Shown: one piece after another, positions 44,218-55,524 of the stretch
Layout of the letters: every line of letters begins with the position of its first letter
How positions within the stretch are numbered: position 1 is the first letter of the stretch
Source of the DNA: Adiantum capillus-veneris
Taxonomy: Eukaryota > Streptophyta > Polypodiopsida > Polypodiales > Pteridaceae
Length of the DNA: 64,000 nt
Assembly: GCA_014529385.2 (NCBI GenBank)
Contig: CM043944.1
Location: 63,826,248-63,890,247 of the forward strand
Direction: 5' to 3'
Made by a program: the position numbers and the translations under genes
The notes under the pieces: model-generated
Told to the model about the DNA's origin: nothing
What the model saw: only the letters and a program-made list of their open reading frames with translations
Databases searched by the model: none

Positions 44218-44565
44218 CTGGACGCCTCCAGATCCAGGTGTGCATTCAATGACGACTGGGGTAAAGGGCTCATGGCAGACCGGAACAGAAACACGAACCC
44301 TAAATCCAGTTGGCAATTTCTTCTCCGCTGCCTTGTCAGCAGGAGAAACATCCTTGTTGAAGACGACGTTGAATGTGCCTATGTGTGTGCAGTCTTGGGT
44401 TTTTTTATTTGATGAAGGGGGTTCCTCACATGGGAATGAATCAGACGTAGGAAGAGGTTGTGGCTCTGATGATACTTTTGAAGGCGGATGATTGTCTTTG
44501 ATGAGCCCCAAGTGGCCCAAAATCCTGCTGAATACTCCTGACATGCATCTCTCCCGATGCGACAT
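44218..44565 (-). CDS. possible first coding exon of an unidentified plant gene
   Basis: On the minus strand the frame starts MSHRERCMSGVFSRILGHLG, with the second Met at 44544 an equally good start. It continues through a Ser/Pro-rich linker to a compact region (IGTFNVVFNKDVSPADKAAE, GFRVRVSVPVCHEPFTPVV). It ends GSGGVQ at 44218, directly before a consensus donor, CAG then GTATTTG. A GA-rich stretch upstream (44586-44697) would be the 5' leader, a common plant arrangement. Codon order and donor argue for a real exon. I do not recognise the family, and the rest of the gene was not found. It could be a relic. Confidence 0.4.
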
Positions 44566-44585
44566 GATGAGCTTGCAGCGCTCTC

Positions 44586-44657
44586 TAGCTCTCTCTCTCT
44601 CTCACACATACAGATTGCTACGATCCCAAACGTGCGATCAGATCATAAAGCTGCAGC

Positions 44658-44697
<40 letters not shown>
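44586..44697. repeat. two (CT)n tracts
   Basis: Short CT tract at about 44587-44603 and a longer one at about 44661-44697. On the minus strand they would be GA tracts in the leader of the exon candidate. Confidence 0.8.
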
Positions 44698-44703
<6 letters not shown>

Positions 44704-45700
44704 GAGGCCTTGAAGATGGATCTCATGAAAATCAGGATGTTCTCCTGAGCTATGCAGTCTGCATACGCCTTCTCTGCGTACACATTTCATTTACTCGTGG
44801 GAAGCCCATCTTCACACACTCTTTGAGTCTCCCTCTCTTCCTCACACAAGGCGGGCCTGAGTTGAAACCTCTTCAAATTCTCCACGTGGCCAACCTTTGT
44901 CAGCTACCACCTCCAACTAATCAGTAGATAGTCAACTAGTCACGCTTGGTTGGCAACTTGGCGTGGCTTGTTTAGGGGTCTTGGCTCCTTTAATAAGAGC
45001 ATCTACACACGCTGTGTTCTGGAACATACGGAGAGTTTTGCCCAAAGTTGCCAAAAGATATCGGATTTGTTAGGACTACCTTCACAAGGTGAATTTGGTG
45101 GTGCTAGATCTTTCTTTTGTAACTGGCACAGTGCCAATAGCAGGCATTTGTACCCTCACCAACTCAGGAATTGCACATGTTGCATCAGCTACATGCGGTG
45201 TGGAGTATGAATTGACGGGCTCGTATCGAAAACTTTTGTTATTTTAACAAAAGTTTCTCAAACGGAATTCCAAATGCTCATTTTTTAATGCGGTTTGGAA
45301 CGCATCGTGGAAAGACCAAGTTCTATAACTTTTTCCAGTTGAAGCAGCCTAAAACGCACCGTGTGTAGGAGCTCTAAGTAGTTATTTTGTAGCTTGTGGG
45401 ATTGACTTCGAACCCCTTCGCATGTTGAAAGGCATGGTTGCATGTGACATGAGGATGTTTGTCATGTTCCTGCTTGAACCTTATTACAAGGTGGGGGTAG
45501 TGAACACGAATGTGTAACTCCGCCCTATTTGCCAAAGTTACAAAGAGAGGCGAAGGTTCAGGCCTTGCGATTGACGCTAGAGAAAGGAGTTTACCGTTGC
45601 TTTGTGTGAAATGCCTCTTGCCAGTAGGCTTAAATTTCTTAGAGATGTTTTTGCTAAGCATAAACATATACTAAGACTACCATAGAACTTTGAAGATGTA
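44698..45700. other. no recognisable feature
   Basis: Short frames (44950-45210 plus, 45374-45667 minus) have no domain. The left edge of the LARD-like element is marked by the ATGAT duplication at 45701-45705. Confidence 0.4.
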
Positions 45701-45705
45701 ATGAT

Positions 45706-46194
45706 TGCTACAAGCGAAAGACACGGCGTCCCTGCAAAATACCTCGAACAGCCTGATAGAAACAATAAAACACCGCAAATATGCATACCTAACGAATCCT
45801 GTGAGCATATAATCAAATCGTACACGAACAGAGAGGAAGAGAGAGCGAGATAGAGCGAGAGGGTACGTGCAGGCGCACCTCCTAGAGTGGAGTGCTACAC
45901 CAGCATGGCGAGAGAGAAGAGGAAAGAGGAGAGAAGAACAACGCAAACACTGGGTGCAATCTCCCCCCGTGCAAGAGTGAGCCTTTTCCCTCTTGCACGT
46001 ATTTGATTTATAGATTTCTTGAATGGTCAAACTGAGTACAAATTGGCCGGGCGGTCATAAATGGCCAAAACTCATAAAAGAGCACTTGAATAATAAATTA
46101 TAAAATATAATATCCTTTCGAGATCCTTTCGCATAACCATTAGCCTTTTCCACCTGTCAGTTGCAATAAGTAGTAAAATATCAATTCCATAACA
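45706..46194 (-). repeat. 3' LTR of the LARD-like element
   Basis: It is a close match to 56439-56915 over its whole length (for example GACACGGCGTCCCTGCAAAATACCTCGAA). It is about 12 bp longer than its partner, including an extra GAGCGAGATA-type stretch near 45842. Confidence 0.88.
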
Positions 46195-46206
46195 TACCTC
46201 TCCATT
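46195..46206 (-). other. polypurine tract of the LARD-like element
   Basis: Read on the minus strand this is AATGGAGAGGTA, directly before the LTR start TGTTATGG. This is the usual copia-type second-strand priming site. Confidence 0.7.
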
Positions 46207-48497
46207 AGAAAGCAATTGTCCTCAGTTGCAAAGATAAGAAATCTGCAAACAATACTTGTCAAAAACAGTGATTAGAAATTGGTGTTAAAAAAAACAACAT
46301 ATACTAAAAATAACGAAAGTAAACAACATTGCTTATGCCTGCCGTCATCCACATACTACCGATTCTAGTGTCCCATACCACTAGAATAAGCAGTATATGT
46401 CATACCGTGATGAATCAGGATATCATTGGTCACAGTCATCATTCAATAATTAATTCTCATCAATCTCAAGTCCAATTCCATAGATACTGTTGCAACAGAA
46501 AAGCATCATATACCAATTCCAACTCCAAGTCCAAATCCAAATATCTGCCAACATATACCCATTGCAAATCCAAATCCAAATAACCTTCATTTTGTATACC
46601 CGCGTAACAAAATCATACCAGTTACAGTGGTGGCCAGCCAATGCAGCATGATTTCGTGATTGGTGTTGCCTAAATCGGCGAATCTACACCAATAAGACGT
46701 GGTGCCTAAATCGACGAATCTGCATTTAATATTGTTTAAAAATTATCAATTTGCAATTTATCAATGTGCTGCTTAAATCGGCGGATCTGCACCAAGGTGA
46801 GTATCTACACACTGCCTAAATCGGCGAATATGTGTGTCTGTGACCAATGGACTAGGCTAGGCATAAAAATCTAACATTTATCACATGTGTGAGACCAATT
46901 TGAAGCATGTGTGAGTATGAGGGTACTTACAAATTGTTGTTCACTATCCCAGAGCACCTTAGCTCACACGAGTAGATGTATAGCTTAATTATGAATAATC
47001 ATGTCAAAAAAAAAAAAATCATACAGTGCAAGTAGTAAGTCCTGATCGTAGCTGAGTCAGAGTATTTAGTTGACAAAACAATGCAGATTAAAAATAGATA
47101 AAACAAAAAAATGTGTGATGTACTAGAGGGACATACCTGGAGGATATTTTGCATCTGAAAATATGTGTACTTGTGTGTGCGTGGATAGAAAGCTATAATT
47201 GAAAGAATGACAATTTGGACTAGGGGGTCGCACAAAAATAGAATGCTCGTACAAGCTGGAGAGGGTTGTAACTGTGGTGTTTGAATGGGAGTAGCAGACA
47301 CATCCAGAGGTTGTCGCAGTTGTAGATAAGAGAGCTAGCATACTTAACAAATGAAGTGCTTTGTAAGAGATTAGGTTAGATAGTGGATCGGTACCCAAAG
47401 AATACTAGCCAATAATCTTGTAGAATAGTGTTAGTGGAGTATCACCTGAATGTGATAAGTAACACTGTAAAAATAAAAGAAGGGGATTGATAGTGTGATT
47501 AGTAAGCTTCATGACAAATTATCCTACTTATTCGTGAAATATACATACGTACGATGATCGACAAACTAGAAAATATAGAGGTTATTCAAGTGGTAACCAG
47601 TGGAAATAGACTATTAAGTAAGTAGGTCATAAGAAAGTCTTATGAGAAATGAGAATGCAATTAGTAACCAAAGTGAGAACTAGAGAAATGAGATGAGAAA
47701 GAGAACAATCATTACAAAATCTATACCATGAAGCTCTCTCAATTCTTACATTATTTGAGTTAGATTTTCTTGTAGTGTATTGGAGACAAATTTTTTGTGC
47801 CATTTGCAAGGTGAGTGGACATTTAATCATGCTAACTGGACGGGCGTAATGCCAAGTCATGTCTACTATTTCCTATCATTGTGTCAATCGGCATCAATAC
47901 GTCCAAGGTGGACCTCTGCAAATCGCCATGAGGGTGATCAAAAGTTCGTATTATCTTATTAGTCCTACGTTTGGTTGGGTCTTTGAAGTGTTGGGCGATA
48001 AGGAGTGGCGTGTGAGTATGAATAGAGGATTGTAATATGTGCGTTAATGAGGAACACTTATGCAGTTACTTTACTTTTGTGCAGGGGGTGATGGTGCTCG
48101 TAGGTAACCCAAAAAAAATCTATTTGATTGGTGCAAGTTGAAACGCTTGGTGAGTGGTTGTGGGGACATGTCGCCACTCATCAATATACAACAAAAAAAA
48201 AGTGATGATTGCCGAAAACTTTTGTGGTGCGTAACTTCCAAGGACGCTTGGTTGCAGAAGATTGCATTTGGGGCCACTTAAGCAATTAGCTCTGGCAAAA
48301 ATAATGTTGGAAGCCACGAGCGTGGGAATGAACCCTATCATCAAGGAAAAAAATAAATAAAAATAAAACGGCCAATTATGACCCTATGAGACAGCTCGCC
48401 TAGCATAAGCTTCTTTCTCCTCATCAGCTGCCATGCCACCAGAATGAGCACTGCCGCCGTTTCCATGACCGCCACATCTCCAATTGCCGGGAGCCAC
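46207..48497. other. non-coding internal region of the LARD-like element
   Basis: I see no protein domain on either strand. There are repeats of CCAAATCCAAAT near 46515-46580 and several copies of a GCCTAAATCGGCGAATCTGC motif at 46668-46840. Confidence 0.5.
46668..46840. repeat. four dispersed copies of a CTAAATCGGCGAATCTGCACC-like motif
   Basis: Related 20-base phrases start near 46668, 46707, 46771 and 46816, with irregular spacing. They occur nowhere else that I noticed in the window. No function is evident. Confidence 0.6.
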
Positions 48498-48701
48498 TTA
48501 ACATGACACGTTGTACGGGTCGACTGCGTATGTGTGGTCCTTCTCTGATCCAGACTTGAGAATCATTTCAAGGTCGACAAGGCCCAGGGACAAGAGGCCT
48601 AGCGTAAGACTAGACATTATAAGGCCTCCAAAAATCACAAGGGTAGCTACGATCAAGAGGCAGAGGCAGAACAAGAACTCACAGCAACTGTGCTCGACCA
48701 T
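48498..48701 (-). pseudogene. DUF21/CNNM-like membrane-protein gene fragment captured in the LARD-like element
   Basis: The 67-residue minus-strand frame reads MVEHSCCEFLFCLCLLIVATLV, then FGGLIMSSLTLGLLSLGLVDLE and MILKSGSEKD, then a stop after YNVSC. This matches the start of plant DUF21 (CNNM/CorC-type) proteins, whose first helix ends in G-L-x-S-x-L-T-L-G-L-x-S-L-x-L-V-D-L-E-x-L. The family makes multi-pass membrane proteins of about 400-500 residues, linked to Mg2+ transport in animals and bacteria. Only the first helix and its connector survive. The ATG is preceded by a leader-like stretch and a long CT tract, as if the 5' end of a gene had been copied. It lies on the sense strand of the surrounding element. 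Confidence 0.6.
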
Positions 48702-48861
48702 CTCACTAAAAGTGGGTCAATAGTTGTTACTATCACTCTTCTCCTTTGAGTTGGGAGTTTTGATCGTTCTGTTAAAAGTTTGCATTCAAAGTTTGTGCAA
48801 ACAAAGCTTCTGAGATAAGCTAGATGAGGCGCAGCACACAATAGCGATGGTTGTGTCTGTC

Positions 48862-48864
<3 letters not shown>

Positions 48865-48941
<77 letters not shown>
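48865..48941. repeat. (GA)n microsatellite
   Basis: About 38 GA units, which read as CT on the strand of the DUF21-like fragment about 165 bp upstream of its ATG. Confidence 0.9.
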
Positions 48942-48943
<2 letters not shown>

Positions 48944-50305
48944 TCAAGGCATGTTGTTGGTTGGAGGTGTCTGCTTGCTTCTTCGCCTCTTGACAGCGCC
49001 ACCATCTATAGCACTCGCTTATCGCCACCACATGCATGCCAGGATCAACTACTTCACTCTGTAGAACGAGCGGAAGCAACCGCCTACCTCAAGGTGTTGG
49101 AGCATGTCCGAGGCACGCGCAAGGGTTTCCCTGCACCCACTGAGCAAGAGCCGGTCATCTTGGTGGTCATCATCCTATTGGAAACTGAGGGTGAGGATGA
49201 GCGTGGGCACACACTAGCTGCTGCCATTGGGTGTTCACAGCTGCAAGTGTGACAAGGGTTGCATGGTGGCTGGTGATTTTGGCTGTTCAAAAGCTTGGTT
49301 GGTGGGTGAGGATTAATGGCGAATATCAACTCTCAAAGTTGTTGGTTAGAAAAGATACAAGGTGATTTTAACCGTCCAAAATCTTGGTTGGTGGGTGAGG
49401 ATTAGTGGCGAATATCAACTTTCGGAGTTTTTGGATGGCAAAGCTACCTCGTATCTGCATGGTAGGTGAGAGTTGTGTGGCTGCGAGGCTGCATGAAGCG
49501 GTAGAGAGGGAGGAAGATTGCAAGATATGCAGTTGCAACCGTAGGATTGCAAGGCCCCAATTTTGTTGGTGATAGGAGCGCTGCATTGCCACCTGATATT
49601 GTAGGGGTGCATGAGGGCATGCTAGGTAGGTGGGGCTCACAATTAGCCAATAAAAGAAAAAAAACACAGCTTAAGTGTTCGAGTTTGGTGAGATGTTGCT
49701 GGTTGATGTATGACGTTAATATTGTCGTTGTTGTGGCCAAACTTGCCATCGATCATGGGTACATATTTCATCATTAATAGTGTCGCTCCTTATGCAGATG
49801 ACAGATTGTTAACAATTAGAGTAAAGATGTTGAAGGTCTCTTGGGGTTGCTTCGCACTACACTAAATTCTTCTATGCGTTTCAAATCATATTCGTTAAAA
49901 AATTCCTCTCTCATACGTCTTGGTGGTTCAGTTATTGACACTCTCCTTTGTCTTCTCTCTATCTCTATCTTCAAGTATTGTTAGGCCCTACACTCTCTCT
50001 CGTGACATTGAGACAAAGCTTGAAGCTAATTTACAAACACCGTAGACTGCTCTCAAATCACTATGATTATTAGTATTATTATTTTTTTCATTTGTCTGCC
50101 CTATTTTGAAAGCTAAGGGCGCCTATCAAATTCATCATTATGTGGAATTTCAATCCTTGTCTAAGGTCGTGTTTCTCATAGTTGCTACCCCTAATGTCAC
50201 CAAACAATATATCTGTTCCTTATATTAGCCTCAAGCAGGTCCCATTTCAATCCTTAAATTACACCAAAAATAATAATCCTTTGGTTTTGTTCTCACCTAA
50301 ATTTT
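48942..50305. other. non-coding internal region of the LARD-like element
   Basis: No domain is recognised on either strand. It includes an imperfect tandem duplication of 89-bp period (49272-49440). Confidence 0.5.
49272..49440. repeat. imperfect 89-bp tandem duplication
   Basis: GGTGATTTT...CTTGGTTGGTGGGTGAGGATTA...GGCGAATATCAACT occurs at 49272 and again at 49361, with several differences. It is older than the duplication at 2057. Confidence 0.75.
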
Positions 50306-50310
50306 GTAGC
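50306..50310 (+). repeat. left target duplication (GTAGC) of the nested Ty3 element
   Basis: GTAGC here and at 56213-56217 bracket the element exactly. Confidence 0.9.
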
Positions 50311-50987
50311 TGTTACGAGACTGGGCACCCTCTTGTTGTAGTGGTTAGCTGCAATTGGGATAGCTAGGCGTAATGGTTAATTATGTGCTGTCTATTTATT
50401 TTACTAATTGAGTTGATGATGATTTTGTAGGGTGGAATGCGGGGAGTTGATGAAGAGGCGACGGCAACTACTCTTGGCCACTTCATATTTGCACAGTATC
50501 TTAGAACATCATTTCAATAAGCCACTATGGCTCTGTAAATAGTTGTAGTGGGAACTCCCCTTATGGGTCATGCAAGAACTAATGAGCTTCACTCATTTGC
50601 AAAATTAAAGTGGTTGTAAAAGAGGGGCCTCAATTTTTGGCACCTTAAACTCAAAGTAATATATTAAATACCAACTCCACAAGAGAGGTGCCGTGGAGTT
50701 TGGGGCTAGATTTAGGCCTTTCTCTTGCAAATTCTCTTCTCTACTCTCTTAAGCTATGGTTAATTTTCTGTGTACTCTCTAATCTAGTCTCCATCTCTTA
50801 CACATCTCTTACACTCTCTTACAAGCATGTCTATGTCAATTCTATGTTTACTGTGTGTGTGTGTGTCATAGTCTAGGTGAGTGTGTGTGCTTGGAAATTG
50901 GAAGAAGAGATGGACAGTTTGATGGTGATGGCTTGAAAGCTTGTGTTGAATATTCTAAGCGGTCGATCTCCCCCTCTTCTCCCAACA
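50311..50987 (+). repeat. 5' LTR of the nested Ty3 element
   Basis: TGTTACGAGACTGGG to CCCAACA. A TATA-like TAATATATTAAATA lies near 50657-50670. Confidence 0.9.
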
Positions 50988-51006
50988 GTCACTCACATAT
51001 GAACGC

Positions 51007-51976
51007 ATGCGAAGGCAAGAACTTGAAGATAAATTATTGCATTCTACACGCACTGAATCTGCACCGGCACCCAAGAAAATCAAAATTAGCAGAAAAGCCT
51101 TCACTTTCAAAGATTTTGATGGCACTAAAGACGCTAGCACGGTTCTCGCATGGGTTAGTCAATTAGATGACTATTTTCATGATGAAGATTTTCCCGAGCG
51201 TGAAATGGTAAAGTGTGCATCAAATCATCTCACTAGCAGCACTGCATTGTGGTGGAACGCAACCAAACAACACGGTAGAAGACCACGCACCTGGCATGCA
51301 TTCAAAAAAGTGTTTTTACCTCAAATTTTGCCCACACAATACAAAGCTAAAGCACGACGTCAATGGGATTTAGTTCGACAGGGTCGAAATGAAGATGTAC
51401 AGGGTTACACTGATCGTTTTTGGAACTGTTTAATTCAACTGCAAGCTATTGAACATGTTAGTCGCAGGAAATTGAAGCGTAAGTACATATCAGGCTTGGC
51501 ACTACAAATTGGTGCTGAGGTAGATATGTTCGAACCAGATTCTCTGTCAAAGGCTATTAATTTGGCTCTTAACGCAGAAAAGAAGAAAGGTGGACATTCC
51601 TCTCACACTGATCAACCTGCTAACACTAACCGCAACAAGAGACCTCCTTTCTCTACTAACTTTGACAGAAACAAACACCGAAGCCGTACTTTTTTTCAAA
51701 AGACGTAGATTCGACAATTCTCCTACAACTGCTCAACCTCATACGAGCAACAACAACAACAACACCCAGCAACGAGGCAACCAAAATTCTTTCAACCAGC
51801 GTTCTCCTCCAAATTCTAATGGTAACAAAAAGGTGAAGTGTTTTAAATGCTTTCAATATGGCCACTATGCAGACAAGTGCCCAAATGGTCATACTAAGGG
51901 CAATGGTCAATCCAATGGCCATTCAAATGGAGTCAACAGGAATTCAAATCAGAACCCTTCAACAACAACCGCCCCA
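51007..51976 (+). pseudogene. gag of the nested Ty3 element
   Basis: Gag builds the virus-like particle. The frame opens only 20 bp after the LTR (MRRQELEDKLLHS). It runs through a retrotransposon gag domain (FKDFDGTKDASTVLAWVSQL, TALWW, QYKAKARRQWDLVRQGRNED, YISGLALQI) to a stop at 51706-51708. That stop follows a T run, and the zinc knuckle (CFKCFQYGHYADKC, about 51840-51880) lies in another frame. Near 51955-51980 the original frame resumes into pol (ATLNLIEDATPDDNEVEV). The two frame changes compensate, so the ancestor had one continuous gag-pol frame. The 5' end of gag looks short for the family. Confidence 0.8.
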
Positions 51977-52026
51977 ATGGAGCTACTCTTAACCTCATCG
52001 AAGATGCTACACCCGACGACAATGAA

Positions 52027-54513
52027 GTGGAAGTTAACTACGGTGAGGGATATGATCCTGACTATGATAACGATGACAACCCATCCTCAGGTACTCCTAT
52101 ATCTCCTCACACTTTGTTTAAAGTGCAAGGCACTGTTAAGGGTGAAAATGTCACCATTCTGCTAGATGATGGTAGTAGCCATGATTTCATTTCCACACGA
52201 TTGGCACAGCAGCTATCACTCTCTGAAATTTCATCACCTCATAAGGTCAAAACTGTTTTTAATAATCAACGTTTTAATTGTAAAACTCAAGTCACTGTTG
52301 AAGTTTGCATTGGTGAATTCACACAAGCAGGTACATTTTTGGTAGCACCATTGCATGGACTCGATATGATTTTGGGAATGCCATTTCGTCACGAATTTGA
52401 CCCGTTGATTAATTATAAAACACGTACAATGTCTCTCACTCATAATAATAAAACTTTCTCCATCCAAGCAACACTGGCACATCAAAAATTTCCACTCCTC
52501 TCTCACACTCAAGCCAAACGAGCAATTCAAAAACTGGGGAAAACATATCTAGTATTGCTAAATCAAATTTCTGTTGAAACTGAAACTTCACGTAATTCCA
52601 CACACGATGAATTTCTCTCACAATTTAAAGATTGTTTCATGCATGATCTGCCACCTGGAATTCCACCATCACGCCCCGAAGACCACAAAATTGACATCAT
52701 ACCAGGTAGTGAACCTCCTTGTAGAGCACCTTATCGTGTAAATCCTACTGCACACAGGGAAATACAAACTCAAATCACTGATTTACTTGACCGAGGCCTA
52801 ATCCGACCCAGTAGTTCACCATACGGAGCTCCAGTACTTCTTGTTAGAAAGAAAAATGGAACCTTTCGTATGTGTATCGACTACAGGGCTTTCAACAAGA
52901 TCACCATTAAGAATAGATTTCCTATTCCTAGAGTGGATGATCTACTAGACAAACTGAAAGGGGCAAACATCTTTAGCAAAATTGACCTTAAATCAGGGTA
53001 TCACCAAGTCAAAATGTTTGAACATGATGTCTACAAAACTGCTTTCAAAACACAAACTGGGCACTATGAATTTCTTGTCATGCCATTTGGTTTGACAAAT
53101 GCACCAGCTACATTCACACGCATGATGAATCGCATTTTCATTGACCATCAAGATTTTGTGATTGTATTTTTTGATGACATTTTGGTATTCAGTAAATCTG
53201 AAGAAGAGCATAAGCAACATTTAACACGTGTATTTGATCTGCTTGCACAAAATCACTTGTATTTGAATCCTGAAAAGAGTTCATTTTTCCAATCTGAAAT
53301 TGAATATTTGGGACACATTGTATCGGGTAAGGGAATACATGTCGATCCAAAGAAAATTGAAGCCATTCAATCCTGGCCTAGACCCAAAAACTTGCATGAG
53401 CTACGATCTTTTATTGGTCTTTGTAGCTATTACAGGAAATTTGTTCGTAATTTTGCTTACAAAGCACATTATTTGACTCTCTTGTTGAAGAAAAACACGC
53501 CTTATGAATGGACTGATTTGCAAGAAAGCTCATTTAATGCACTTAAACATGCTTTGACTAATGCACTTGTATTGCAATTGCCTGATTTTGAAAGACCATT
53601 CTTTGTGGTAGTCACTGATGCTAGTGGGAAAGGTATCGGTGCAGTCCTTATGCAAGATAACCATCCCATTGCTTTCGAAAGTCGTAAATTCAAACCGTCT
53701 GAAACAAAGTTCAGTACTTATGATAAAGAGTTAATTGCTGTGGTACATGCATTGAAAATTTGGAAACACTATGTAATGGGTACTGACTTGATCATTAAAA
53801 CTGATCAACAAAGTATCAAATATTTACTTTCTCAGCCCTTAATAGATGATAGACACATTAAGTGGGCCGCTTTTATTCAAAGTTTCCAGCCCAACATTCA
53901 ATACCAACTTGGTAAAGAAAACGTTGTAGCTGATGCTTTGAGTAGACGACCCTCACTTAATCATCTATCAACCATTACGAGAACTTCCTTCGACACTATG
54001 CCTGACACTTATGCACATGATGATGACTTCAAAACGACATGGTTGCACATGCTTGATAATTCTGTACACACATTTCTCGAATACACTATTCAAGAAAACT
54101 TCCTTTATTTCAAACAAAAATTGTGTGTGACTAAATCTTTTCGTACATTAATTATTGAAGAATTGCACAAACCACCTTATGCTGGACATAGAGGATTTGC
54201 TGCAACTTTTCAAAATTTATGTCGTGATTTCTATTGGCCTGCTATGAGAATGGATGTTAAACAGTATGTGTCAACTTGTTTGATTTGTCAAAAAATCAAA
54301 GCAGCTACAGGTAAGAAATTGGGACTTTTACACCCTCTCCCCATTCCTGAAAGACCTTGGGAACATATTTCCATGGATTTTGTTACTGGTTTCCCACTCA
54401 CAACACACAAACATGACATGATATGGACTATTATTGATCGTTTCTCTAAACAAGCGTACTTTGTTCCATGTAAGAAAACACTCACAGCACATCAAGCTGC
54501 ACTTTTGTTCTGA
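52027..54513 (+). CDS. pol of the nested Ty3 element: protease, RT, RNase H and integrase N-terminal half
   Basis: This open frame of 828 codons is the largest intact piece of the element. The protease has LLDDGSSHDFIS (residues about 45-56, with DDG in place of the usual D-S/T-G). RT spans roughly residues 250-430: VLLVRKKNGTFRMCIDYRAF, FSKIDLKSGYHQ and VIVFFDDILVFSKS (FFDD as the catalytic pair). RNase H has DASGKGIGAVLMQ and YDKELIAVVHAL. The integrase zinc domain includes PYAGHRGF and CLICQKI, and the first catalytic Asp is in MDFVTGF. The frame ends early at TGA 54511-54513 by a one-base frameshift (ALLF, then LKIVFPHDGLPK in the next frame). Confidence 0.9.
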   Translation: MEVNYGEGYDPDYDNDDNPSSGTPISPHTLFKVQGTVKGENVTILLDDGSSHDFISTRLAQQLSLSEISSPHKVKTVFNNQRFNCKTQVTVEVCIGEFTQAGTFLVAPLHGLDMILGMPFRHEFDPLINYKTRTMSLTHNNKTFSIQATLAHQKFPLLSHTQAKRAIQKLGKTYLVLLNQISVETETSRNSTHDEFLSQFKDCFMHDLPPGIPPSRPEDHKIDIIPGSEPPCRAPYRVNPTAHREIQTQITDLLDRGLIRPSSSPYGAPVLLVRKKNGTFRMCIDYRAFNKITIKNRFPIPRVDDLLDKLKGANIFSKIDLKSGYHQVKMFEHDVYKTAFKTQTGHYEFLVMPFGLTNAPATFTRMMNRIFIDHQDFVIVFFDDILVFSKSEEEHKQHLTRVFDLLAQNHLYLNPEKSSFFQSEIEYLGHIVSGKGIHVDPKKIEAIQSWPRPKNLHELRSFIGLCSYYRKFVRNFAYKAHYLTLLLKKNTPYEWTDLQESSFNALKHALTNALVLQLPDFERPFFVVVTDASGKGIGAVLMQDNHPIAFESRKFKPSETKFSTYDKELIAVVHALKIWKHYVMGTDLIIKTDQQSIKYLLSQPLIDDRHIKWAAFIQSFQPNIQYQLGKENVVADALSRRPSLNHLSTITRTSFDTMPDTYAHDDDFKTTWLHMLDNSVHTFLEYTIQENFLYFKQKLCVTKSFRTLIIEELHKPPYAGHRGFAATFQNLCRDFYWPAMRMDVKQYVSTCLICQKIKAATGKKLGLLHPLPIPERPWEHISMDFVTGFPLTTHKHDMIWTIIDRFSKQAYFVPCKKTLTAHQAALLF

Positions 54514-55489
54514 AGATTGTTTTTCCACATGATGGTTTGCCTAAAGTGATTATTTCTGATCGAGACTCAAAATTTTGTAATGCTTTTTGGACTACTGTAT
54601 TTGAAAATCTTGGCACTACACTTGACTTCACTTCTGCATTTCATCCTGAATCTAATGGCCAAACCGAAGTCACCAACCGCACTATTATTGACTTGTTGAA
54701 GGCTTATGTTTCCTCTCAACCTAAGAAATGGGATGACTACCTACATATTTTGCAATTTGCATACAATAACACCACTCACACTGCCACGGGTAAATCTCCC
54801 TTTGAAATTGTATATGGTCACTCACTTCCTACTCCTGCTTCACGTCTTTCTAATGTTGTGCCTGCCGCTGATGATTTCACTCACTTCCTACTCCTGCTTC
54901 ACGTCTTTCTAATGTTGTGCCTGCCGCTGATGATTTCACTACTGACTTTCATGATATTTTTGCAAGTGTGCATTCTGACATTGAACACTCACAAGAACTT
55001 TACACCAAGCATGCTAACAAGCACCGCAAGGCACACCAATTCAAAGAAGGTGATCATGTTTTACTTCGCATCGAAAAACGAAGGATCAAAAGTGTTGATA
55101 CTAATGTCTTTGTTAAGCTTGCTCCTCGTTTTTATGGACCTTTCAAAATTTCAGCTGTCATTAACGATGTTTCTTTTCGTTTAGACCTACCTGCACATTG
55201 GCACATTCACAATGCCTTTCACATTAGTCTTTTACGCCCATTCCGAGGACCCCTACCTACACACCACATTTATGAAGACCCACCTTCACTTGTAGACCAA
55301 GAAGAGCAGTTTATCCCTGACAAAATAGTTGACCATGACACCACCACTACACGCACTGGAATGGTTTATAACCGTTACCTTTTGATTTTCAAAGGCCACC
55401 CTAGAGAGGATGCCAAATGGATGCCTGAAAAGTTTTTTCGCAACTTTCCCGACCTTCTCCACACTTTCCATCACTCACGGTCCAGTTGA
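54510..55489 (+). pseudogene. integrase C-terminal half and chromodomain-like tail of the nested Ty3 element
   Basis: After the frameshift the integrase core continues (VIISDRDSKFCNAFW with the second Asp; HPESNGQTEVTN with the Glu) through SPFEIVYGHSLPTP. A 59-bp tandem duplication at 54819-54936 then shifts the frame. The ORF at 54917-55489 restores it: YTKHANKHRKAHQFKEGDHV, then APRFYGPFKI, HNAFHISLLRPF and a chromodomain-like end (YLLIFKGHPREDAKWMPEKF). All three DDE residues are present across the broken frames. Confidence 0.85.
54819..54936. repeat. 59-bp tandem duplication in integrase
   Basis: Two adjacent copies start CACTCACTTCCTACTCC and appear identical. 59 is not a multiple of three, so the duplication breaks the frame. 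Confidence 0.9.
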
Positions 55490-55524
55490 TTTCTCTATTG
55501 AGCAACTGAGGACAATTGCTATCC

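Noticed and set aside
44950-45210. 86-codon plus-strand frame starting MATWRGLFRGLG
   Set aside because: It has no domain, no splice context and biased composition, and lies beside decayed sequence. It is likely chance.
50988-51006. Self-priming (Tf1-like) signal after the Ty3 LTR
   Set aside because: The only complement found is about seven bases and does not lie at the expected transcript start.
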